Made by a program: the position numbers and the translations under genes
The notes under the pieces: generated by a model
What the model was told of the DNA's origin: nothing
Database searches by the model: none
Seen by the model: only the letters and a program-made list of their open reading frames with translations
Source: an uncultured Mucispirillum sp.
Lineage (GTDB): Bacteria; Chrysiogenota; Deferribacteres; Deferribacterales; Mucispirillaceae
DNA length: 18,677 nt
Direction of reading: 5' to 3'
NCBI GenBank assembly: GCA_937890655.1
Contig: CALADT010000152.1
Location: 1 to 18,677, forward strand
Shown here: in pieces, positions 13,467 to 18,677 of the stretch
How positions within the stretch are numbered: position 1 is the first letter of the stretch
How the letters are laid out: the number at the start of each line of letters is the position of its first letter

Positions 13467-13841
13467 TTATTTACTTGCAATAACTTCTATTTCCACAAGC
13501 ACATCTTTTGGAAGCCTTGCCACTTCCACAGTGGACCTTGCAGGGTAAGGTTTTACAAAAAATGATTCATAAACTTGGTTCATCTCTGTAAAATCGTTCA
13601 TATTTTTTATAAATACAGTTGTTTTTACCACATTTGATAAATCAGCCCCTTGGCTTTCTAATATATATGCAATATTTTTTAATACTTGAGTAGTTTGTTC
13701 TTTTATAGTTGCAGGTACCTCCCCTGTTTCTGCATTTACAGGAATTTGCCCTGATACAAATATTAAATCGTTTATATTAATCCCTTGAGAATATGGCCCT
13801 ATGGCTTTTGGTGATTTTTCTGTTACTATTTCTTTTTTCAT
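13467..13841 (-). CDS. ridA: RidA family enamine/imine deaminase
   Basis: 124 residues, the normal length of a RidA (YjgF/YER057c/UK114) trimer subunit. It has GPYSQG (15-20), FVSGQIP (28-34), the catalytic-site Arg in YPARSTVEVARLP (99-111, R102) and Glu in LVEIEVIA (115-122). RidA hydrolyses reactive 2-aminoacrylate and related enamines or imines formed by PLP enzymes, giving keto acids and ammonia in the cytoplasm. AAGGAG seven bases before the ATG is a strong ribosome-binding site. It stands alone, divergent from marC, with its own promoter (TTGACT) and a hairpin after the stop. Confidence 0.93.
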   Translation of the reverse strand: MKKEIVTEKSPKAIGPYSQGININDLIFVSGQIPVNAETGEVPATIKEQTTQVLKNIAYILESQGADLSNVVKTTVFIKNMNDFTEMNQVYESFFVKPYPARSTVEVARLPKDVLVEIEVIASK

Positions 13842-13864
13842 TATATACTCCTTATGTTTTTGTA

Positions 13865-13893
13865 ATTATTATATATATTTTTTTATAAGTCAA
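13865..13893 (-). promoter_or_regulatory. ridA promoter
   Basis: On the minus strand TTGACT (13888-13893) with AATAAT at 17 bases (13865-13870); a TAATAA at 16 bases is an equally good -10. The T/A-rich spacer contains seven As in a row. Confidence 0.5.
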
Positions 13894-13903
13894 TAAATTT
13901 TAC

Positions 13904-13931
13904 TTGCTATTCATAATAAAAAGTATATAGT
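13904..13931 (+). promoter_or_regulatory. Candidate marC promoter
   Basis: TTGCTA (13904-13909), a 16-base spacer and TATAGT (13926-13931), back-to-back with the ridA promoter. A better TATAAT at 13944-13949 has no -35 partner and would start transcription inside the ribosome-binding site. Confidence 0.4.
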
Positions 13932-13964
13932 ACAAATATATTCTATAATTATTAAGGTAAGTTT

Positions 13965-14600
13965 ATGATTTCTATAATGGAATTAGAAGTTTATACAATG
14001 TTTTTAACTACCATAGCAGTGCTTGCAGTATTAAACCCTTTTGGTAACCTGCCACAATTTATTGCTATGACAGACGGTATGCCACTTAAAATAAGACAGC
14101 ACTTATTTAGAAATATTATTATTACATCTTTTGCCATAGTTATGATATTTCTTTTTGCAGGGCCTGTTGTTATGAAATATATGTTTAGAATAACCTTAAA
14201 CGAGTTGCGTATTGCAGGTGGTCTTATATTAATAGTAATGGGTATAAAAAACCTACTTTTTCCTGGCACATCTTCCCGTAACTTTGCCCATTATCAAGAT
14301 ATGAGTGAAGAAGAACTTATTCGCCGTTCCATTATTCCTATGGCTTTTCCTATGCTTGTAGGCCCTGGAACACTTTCTACCATAGTGGTTATGGCAGTAG
14401 AAAGTGGTATGCATAACACCATAATAGGTATTATTGTTGCATTTATTTTTATGGCTGTGCTTTTCTATTGTGCCACATTTTTAGAAAGAGTGCTTGGTAA
14501 ATTAGTGCTTTTTGTAACAGCACGTATTATGCAGGTTTTTATTGTTGCAATGGGTGTAAAAATGATGCTTGTAGGTTTAGGGGTAAACCCAACCCATTAA
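13965..14600 (+). CDS. MarC/UPF0056 family membrane protein
   Basis: 211 residues with about six hydrophobic segments. LNPFGNLPQFIAMT (23-36) after the first helix and the mirrored FPMLVGPGTLSTIV in the second half are the signature of the MarC family (inner-membrane proteins with inverted-repeat halves), once thought to give multiple antibiotic resistance and now of unclear function. The ATG at 13965 follows AAGG at seven bases, whereas the Met at codon 5 has no such site. It ends convergently with the next gene: both stop codons share the TTAA at 14597-14600, and no terminator lies between them. Family assignment is firm; function unknown. Confidence 0.88.
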   Translation: MISIMELEVYTMFLTTIAVLAVLNPFGNLPQFIAMTDGMPLKIRQHLFRNIIITSFAIVMIFLFAGPVVMKYMFRITLNELRIAGGLILIVMGIKNLLFPGTSSRNFAHYQDMSEEELIRRSIIPMAFPMLVGPGTLSTIVVMAVESGMHNTIIGIIVAFIFMAVLFYCATFLERVLGKLVLFVTARIMQVFIVAMGVKMMLVGLGVNPTH

Positions 14601-15001
14601 TTACAACGCAACCCTTTAGGGCATCTGCCTATATTTCTTTCATCAGGAACAAGTATAAGTGGCTCCGGCTCTTTTGCTAGTGGGTCTTTTGCTCTTAAAT
14701 CCGGTTCAAATAATGGTGGTGCTTCAGGCTCTTTTTCATAATATCTTTCTAACATATCACCTTGAAGTTCTTTATCAAATAATATCTCCGGCTCTTTAAA
14801 GGGTAATTCCATTCTTGTCATATCTGGGTCTTCTATATATGGTTCATCTCGTTCATCTGGGTTATTAAATGGGTCAAAAAGACGTGGGTCTCCATAGGCC
14901 TTTGGTTCTTTTGGTTCCACCCCACGCACTATTGGGCCGCCTATGTTTTGGGCATACAGGTTTACACTACAAAGTAATAAAATTATAATTACACGCCACA
15001 T
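14597..15001 (-). CDS. Exported Pro/Glu/Asp-rich protein of unknown function
   Basis: 134 residues. Residues 1-17 are a signal peptide (MWR, hydrophobic core, NLYA before the probable cut); the Cys at 11 lies inside the core and no lipobox is present. The mature part is rich in Pro and acidic residues with recurring short motifs (KEP, DP, EPE: for example KEPKAYGDPR, KDPLAKEPEPL), predicted disordered, and it ends in C127-PKGLR-C133-N, a possible disulfide. I recognise no family. AAAGG before the ATG supports the start. It converges on marC with overlapping stops. It probably acts in the periplasm or on the surface; the repeat-like, extended composition would suit a spacer or binding tether, but this is speculation. 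Confidence 0.7.
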   Translation of the reverse strand: MWRVIIILLLCSVNLYAQNIGGPIVRGVEPKEPKAYGDPRLFDPFNNPDERDEPYIEDPDMTRMELPFKEPEILFDKELQGDMLERYYEKEPEAPPLFEPDLRAKDPLAKEPEPLILVPDERNIGRCPKGLRCN

Positions 15002-15003
15002 AC

Positions 15004-15032
15004 TTTACCTTTAATTGATATTATCATATAAT
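15004..15032 (+). promoter_or_regulatory. Candidate promoter of the 15135-16672 gene pair
   Basis: TTTACC (15004-15009), a 17-base spacer and TATAAT (15027-15032). The predicted +1 at 15039 gives a leader of about 96 bases. The element overlaps the ribosome-binding region of the divergent exported-protein gene. Confidence 0.45.
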
Positions 15033-15052
15033 TATCATAAAAATATTGATAA

Positions 15053-15112
15053 ATGGAGAAGAGAGCAAAGCTTAAAAAATACTTTGCTAAAAAGACCAGA
15101 ACTTTTAGATAA
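15053..15112 (+). CDS. Possible 19-codon leader ORF, very basic
   Basis: An ATG-started frame in the leader encodes MEKRAKLKKYFAKKTRTFR, with nine Lys/Arg of nineteen residues, and stops at TAA 22 bases before the next gene. It spans the inverted repeat AGCAAAG / CTTTGCT (15064-15070 with 15082-15088). No Shine-Dalgarno sequence precedes it. It may be a regulatory leader peptide, a remnant, or chance. Confidence 0.25.
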   Translation: MEKRAKLKKYFAKKTRTFR

Positions 15113-15120
15113 TGTAGAAT

Positions 15121-15126
15121 TATAAT
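15121..15126 (+). promoter_or_regulatory. TATAAT placed nine bases before an SD-less ATG
   Basis: TATAAT at 15121-15126 predicts +1 at about 15133, two bases before the ATG at 15135. The preceding 40 bases show no good -35 element. No ribosome-binding site exists for this gene. Confidence 0.35.
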
Positions 15127-15134
15127 ATATTATT

Positions 15135-15419
15135 ATGAAGATATTATGCGTTTTATTTTTATTAATTGCAATACCTTTTAGTGTTTTTTCTTTAACTTTA
15201 GATGAAGCCACTCTTTATGGCTCAAGAATATTGGTGTGTAAAGGTAAAGAAGTGAAATACTGGACACTTACTCAAATACATAATAAACGAGATAATAGTG
15301 TGGAACATAGAATACATGATACAATAAAACACAGGTCATATTCTCTTAATGAATGCCGTTTATATAAATGTAGCCCTGAACCTGATAGAATGTATAAATG
15401 TAAAATGAGTGATAAGTAA
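15135..15419 (+). CDS. Small exported Cys-containing protein
   Basis: 94 residues. Residues 1-19 form a clear signal peptide (MKI, long hydrophobic core, ending VFS). The mature protein is basic, with four Cys (35, 74, 79, 89) that could form two disulfides; the end CRLYKCSPEPDRMYKCKM is compact and Cys-spaced. I recognise no family. Nothing resembling a ribosome-binding site precedes the ATG. Its stop overlaps the ATG of the MFS transporter (TAATG at 15417-15421), so the two are translated together. A periplasmic accessory or a cargo-related protein of the exporter is possible but unproven. Confidence 0.65.
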   Translation: MKILCVLFLLIAIPFSVFSLTLDEATLYGSRILVCKGKEVKYWTLTQIHNKRDNSVEHRIHDTIKHRSYSLNECRLYKCSPEPDRMYKCKMSDK

Positions 15420-16672
15420 TGTTACACTTAAAACTAGACCCTAATACATTTTCTGCTTTAAAATCAAGAAATTTTAAAATATACCTTGCAGGGCAATCTG
15501 CTGCCATGACTGGTGTATGGGTGCAAAAACTTGCTAACTCTTGGCTTGTGTATTCCCTTACGAACTCTCCATTAAAGCTGGGTATAATTGAAGTATTAGC
15601 TAATGCACCTATATTTATTGTTGGGCTTTTTGCTGGAGCATATCTTGATAAACATGATAAAAGAAAAACAATGCTTACTACACAATTTCTTACTATGCTC
15701 CATGCTTTAGTTATGGCTATACTTGTTTTAACTAACCATATTAATTTTTATATTATTATGGTATTAAGCCTTTATTTAGGAATAGTTTCTGCCATAGATT
15801 TACCTGCAAGGCAATCATCTATTTTACTAATGGTAGAAAATAGGAAAGATTTAAAAAGTGCTTTATCATTACAGTCTATGACATTTAATTTATCAAGACT
15901 TATAGGGCCTTCCCTTGCTGGGTTTATTGTTTATTATGCTGGAGAAGGGCTTTGTTTTTTAATTACTGCTATACTTTATATTCCTGTATTATTTAGTGTG
16001 TATATTATAAAACTAAAAGATATGCCACAAGAAAATATGAAAGAGCAAAATATGGTAAAAGATGTAATAGACGGCTTAAAATATGTAAAATATTTCTATT
16101 CTTTAAAAACTATGTTTATATTCCTTTCAATATTTGGGCTTTGCTCCTACACTTATACTATTATGTTTCCTATATATGCAAAAGATATTTTACATGGAGA
16201 TTCTAAACTACTAGGGTTTATTATGGGGTTTTTTGGGTTTGGTGCTATTTTTGGTGCTTTTTCTGTTGCTTCCCTTATGAAGCTTGAAAGTATGCCAAAA
16301 CCTATTATTATTGTTAGTTTTCTATATTCTATTTGCCTTAGTATATTTGCAATATCTACTATCCCTGCACTATCATTATTTATAGTTATTCCTGCAGGGC
16401 TTGGGCTTGTGGCTACTTTTATTGCTTCTAATACGCTTTTTCAAACAATATCTTCCACAGAAATGCGTAGCCGAGTCATTAGTATATATACTATTGTAAA
16501 TATAGGGCTTGGGCCAATAGGATGTTTACTTGCTGGAATATTAACAGAATATATTATACCACAAGCTGCCTTACTTTTATGGTGTTTTATAATGTTTTCT
16601 GCATCCATATTCTTACTTAAAAATATGAAAAGAATTAATAAGGAGTTAAAGCCTATTATAAAAGAGTTATAG
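15419..16672 (+). CDS. MFS exporter of the EntS/MFS_3 type
   Basis: 417 residues with about twelve hydrophobic segments, an inner-membrane transporter. The short N-terminus ending in LKSRNFKIYLAGQSAAMTG (14-32) and the first loop LVYSLTNSPLKLG (43-55) are typical of the enterobactin-exporter-like MFS_3 group. MFS motif A appears as GAYLDKHDKRK (73-83) between helices 2 and 3. DLPARQS (126-132) is another conserved piece of this group. Members export siderophores or drugs by proton antiport; the substrate here is unknown. Translation is coupled to the exported Cys protein upstream. It ends one base from the stop of the convergent gene at 16674. No siderophore biosynthesis genes are in view. 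Confidence 0.85.
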   Translation: MLHLKLDPNTFSALKSRNFKIYLAGQSAAMTGVWVQKLANSWLVYSLTNSPLKLGIIEVLANAPIFIVGLFAGAYLDKHDKRKTMLTTQFLTMLHALVMAILVLTNHINFYIIMVLSLYLGIVSAIDLPARQSSILLMVENRKDLKSALSLQSMTFNLSRLIGPSLAGFIVYYAGEGLCFLITAILYIPVLFSVYIIKLKDMPQENMKEQNMVKDVIDGLKYVKYFYSLKTMFIFLSIFGLCSYTYTIMFPIYAKDILHGDSKLLGFIMGFFGFGAIFGAFSVASLMKLESMPKPIIIVSFLYSICLSIFAISTIPALSLFIVIPAGLGLVATFIASNTLFQTISSTEMRSRVISIYTIVNIGLGPIGCLLAGILTEYIIPQAALLLWCFIMFSASIFLLKNMKRINKELKPIIKEL

Positions 16673-16673
16673 C

Positions 16674-17132
16674 TTATTTACAAAATGAAGTTATAGCTGC
16701 TTCATAAATTTCTGGGCTAATATTATTTATGCTACTACTTTCCATTTGTTTTAAATAGGTAAATAATATTTGTTCTTGCACATTTTTTGCATCTTCGCCA
16801 TTTCTATATTTTTTTAATACTTCGTCATAGTTATCACATATATATTTTTTTTCATCTAGTGTGATATTTTTACCAGTTTCCATAAGCTGTGCTTGAAATT
16901 GGGTGTTATTTAAAAAATCCATAGTGCCGTCTTTTATTGTGCTTAAATGTTCTGCACTTTTTTCTACAACATTATTTTCATTAAGTTCATTACCTATTTC
17001 TTTTACAGCTTTACCTACTGTATTAGTTACAAGGGAAGTAGTTTCTTTTACTCCCAAATCATTATCAACCATTGTCTGGTATAATATACCTGCTGCAAAG
17101 GCTATTACAGCTGCTACTATTATTGTTTTCAT
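16674..17132 (-). CDS. Membrane-anchored or exported protein of unknown function
   Basis: 152 residues with an N-terminal hydrophobic segment (3-19) that may be a signal peptide or anchor. The rest is helical and charged, with two Cys (99 and 151). Residues 30-85 look like an amphipathic helix with Thr and Val (SLVTNTVGKAVKEIGNELNE). I recognise no family. GGAG about ten bases before the ATG supports the start, and a TATAAT at 17156-17161 is a likely -10 element with a poor -35. The gene faces the MFS transporter with a one-base gap between stops, and no terminator is visible there. Confidence 0.65.
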   Translation of the reverse strand: MKTIIVAAVIAFAAGILYQTMVDNDLGVKETTSLVTNTVGKAVKEIGNELNENNVVEKSAEHLSTIKDGTMDFLNNTQFQAQLMETGKNITLDEKKYICDNYDEVLKKYRNGEDAKNVQEQILFTYLKQMESSSINNISPEIYEAAITSFCK

Positions 17133-17247
17133 AATTTTTTCTCCATTGAATATTTATTATACTATAATCTTCCTATATGCAAGTATTCTTTTTTATATTA
17201 TTCTATATTTATTTGATTTTTTATTGTAATTAGTATAGTATAACTTT

Positions 17248-18372
17248 ATGAAAAAAATAATATTATTACCTATACTACTTTTTTATTTTAATATATATGC
17301 TGCACCTATTTCTTATAGTATAGCACCTAGTATAAACGCATATTTAAGTGATGATTTTCAAAATAATATTTTACCGTCCCTAAACCCTGTTTCAGATATT
17401 TACTACCAAAAGGCTGTAAAACAATATTTGCCACTTTATACTCAAGATGAATTTACTTTATACCAAAATAAACAAGATAATAAAAACAGTATTGTAATAC
17501 CAAAAGATTATTTATACCCTACATCTGTTTTAGCTATGCAGATTTATTTAGTGGAAGAACAAGGTGATTTTTCCTTTGTAGAAATATTTTTTATAGAATC
17601 TACTGGTAAAATTAGCCAAGTGTATTCTATTTCTGGTTATGTTTTATCATCACAATTTATGAAAGGTAATAATAAATTTACCATGACACCACAGTGGCTT
17701 TATGGCACACTTGCTTTAATTTACCATGACAGCTCACCATATTCTGATTATGATATTATTGAAGATAATGAAAGTATGCGTGTTGCTTCCCTTATATTTA
17801 TTCCTGAAAACCATGAGTTTTATAATAATTTAGAAAATATAGCACTATACCCTGCATTAAATGTAATTAATAAGAAAAATACTAAAATTAATTTTTTAGT
17901 AAAAGATAGGCGAATACTTTCATACTTTAATAAATACGAAGTAGAACCACAAGGCACATTTCAAAAATATCTTGGTGGTGCTATTACCATGAAAGCATAT
18001 ATTTATGCCTATACTTATTCAAGAATAAAAGATAATAACCAAAATAAATTGGAAATATTATCTATCCCTGCACTTTTTCAGCTGGAAAAAGATAAAGGCT
18101 ACAATAGGAGTTTTGCATACCAAAAATCATACTATAAAAGCCTTGCTACAAAAGAAAGTAATGAGAGTATAAAAGTTTTTGACAGCCCAAATGGTAATAT
18201 TATAACAACTATTGATAAAACTTATTATAAATCACGTGATATACTATATACCCCATGGTATAATACTTATGTAGGTCAAGAGCTATGGTATGCTGTTATT
18301 TTACCAAAACTTAATAAAACAGGGTATGTATTAAGCTCAACTGTAAAAATAATTGAACAAGGAAAAAGATAA
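17248..18372 (+). CDS. Exported protein with SH3-like ends, unknown function
   Basis: 374 residues. Residues 1-18 are a signal peptide (MKKIILLPILLFYFN core, cut probably after IYA). The C-terminal 68 residues follow the bacterial SH3 (SH3b) pattern: SIKVFDSPNGNIITTID (307-323), ELWYAVILP and TGYVLSSTVKI. A similar unit ends at GYVLSSQF (130-137), so GYVLSS occurs twice (130-135 and 359-364), once in each half. SH3b domains often bind cell-wall peptides or act as adaptors. No ribosome-binding site precedes the ATG, and a TATAGT at 17234-17239 lies only nine bases upstream. A formyltransferase-like gene follows after one base, suggesting a two-gene operon. Specific function unknown. Confidence 0.7.
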   Translation: MKKIILLPILLFYFNIYAAPISYSIAPSINAYLSDDFQNNILPSLNPVSDIYYQKAVKQYLPLYTQDEFTLYQNKQDNKNSIVIPKDYLYPTSVLAMQIYLVEEQGDFSFVEIFFIESTGKISQVYSISGYVLSSQFMKGNNKFTMTPQWLYGTLALIYHDSSPYSDYDIIEDNESMRVASLIFIPENHEFYNNLENIALYPALNVINKKNTKINFLVKDRRILSYFNKYEVEPQGTFQKYLGGAITMKAYIYAYTYSRIKDNNQNKLEILSIPALFQLEKDKGYNRSFAYQKSYYKSLATKESNESIKVFDSPNGNIITTIDKTYYKSRDILYTPWYNTYVGQELWYAVILPKLNKTGYVLSSTVKIIEQGKR

Positions 18373-18373
18373 T

Positions 18374-18677
18374 ATGGCAGTAAGAAATATCTTAATATTT
18401 ACATCAGGCTACACAGGAGAAAAACTTTTAGAAAACTTAAAAAAACTAAAACTAACACCCTTTATTGCCACATCATCTAGTAGTGAAATACGGAAAAACC
18501 ATACAGGTAATATGTTAGCATATAAAAACGATTTTCAAATATTTGAAGTTTCATATAACCACTACGATTTTTCAAAAAATATGCTCCCACAGGTGGATAT
18601 TATATTATGTGTTGACTGGAAAAAGGATTATTTTTCTGGAAGTATTGTAAATTCCCCTATTTATTATATGCACCCAT
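18374..18677 (+). CDS. Formyltransferase-like protein (5' part, runs off window)
   Basis: An open frame starts at ATG 18374, one base after the preceding stop, with AAGGA in the end of that gene as ribosome-binding site; 101 codons are visible. The start MAVRNILIFTSGYTGEKLLENL fits a Rossmann-like first strand and helix. VDIILCVDWKKDYF followed by SPIYYMHP (residues about 94-101) matches the formyltransferase pattern in which a strand with Asp-Ile leads to the catalytic N-x-H-P-S-L-L-P. The His-Pro is present, but the Asn two residues before the His appears to be Tyr. The downstream Asp lies outside the window. The family call is by pattern; substrate unknown. Confidence 0.55.
   Translation, partial: MAVRNILIFTSGYTGEKLLENLKKLKLTPFIATSSSSEIRKNHTGNMLAYKNDFQIFEVSYNHYDFSKNMLPQVDIILCVDWKKDYFSGSIVNSPIYYMHP

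Noticed and set aside
13991..14269. 92-codon minus-strand frame opposite marC
   Set aside because: marC is a full-length recognisable membrane protein; the reverse frame has no start signal and no recognisable features.
15419..16672. Siderophore exporter as a firm substrate call
   Set aside because: The protein belongs to the enterobactin-exporter-like group, but no siderophore biosynthesis or uptake genes are in the window, so the substrate is left open.

Overview
The window is AT-rich bacterial DNA with short intergenic gaps and mostly TAA stops. The gene set (four-subunit 2-oxoglutarate:ferredoxin oxidoreductase in the order D-A-B-C, flagellar accessory genes, a SpoIIE/STAS/CheR signalling operon, several small exported proteins) suggests a motile, anaerobic or microaerophilic, Gram-negative-type bacterium. 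A low-GC member of the Deferribacterota such as Mucispirillum would fit, but that is a guess from gene content and base composition, not a database match. I saw no rRNA or tRNA genes, CRISPR arrays, transposases or phage genes.

Layout. (1) 1-2131, minus: a thiF-thiS pair followed two bases later by an exported FG-GAP-type protein that runs off the left edge. A perfect TTGACA-N17-TATAAT promoter puts the predicted start of transcription on the A of the thiF ATG. (2) 2139-2910: about 0.8 kb of very AT-rich non-coding DNA with a period-8 tandem repeat, ending in the kor terminator. (3) 2965-5961, minus: korD-korA-korB-korC plus a small SdhE-like gene, with its own promoter and a strong terminator. 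(4) 6114-8809, minus: four tightly packed flagellum-related genes (small charged protein, degenerate PilZ-like protein, SwrB-like membrane coiled-coil protein, FliK-like protein) behind a sigma-28-like promoter. (5) 8961-13153, minus: PAS-PAS-PP2C phosphatase, STAS antagonist, STAS-HEAT fusion and CheR, with a sigma-70 promoter and a strong terminator. (6) 13467-14600: divergent ridA and marC. (7) 14597-18677: small exported proteins of unknown function, an MFS exporter translationally coupled to a Cys-containing exported protein, an exported SH3-like protein, and the start of a formyltransferase-like gene.

Working together: the kor operon links the TCA cycle to ferredoxin, and its last gene may support flavinylation of succinate dehydrogenase or fumarate reductase. 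The SpoIIE-STAS-(STAS-HEAT)-CheR operon is the most unusual unit. It looks like a partner-switching module attached to a chemotaxis methyltransferase, it has no kinase in the operon, and its second STAS domain has Arg in place of the phosphorylatable Ser. It lies just upstream of the flagellar block but is separated from it by a terminator and a different promoter type.
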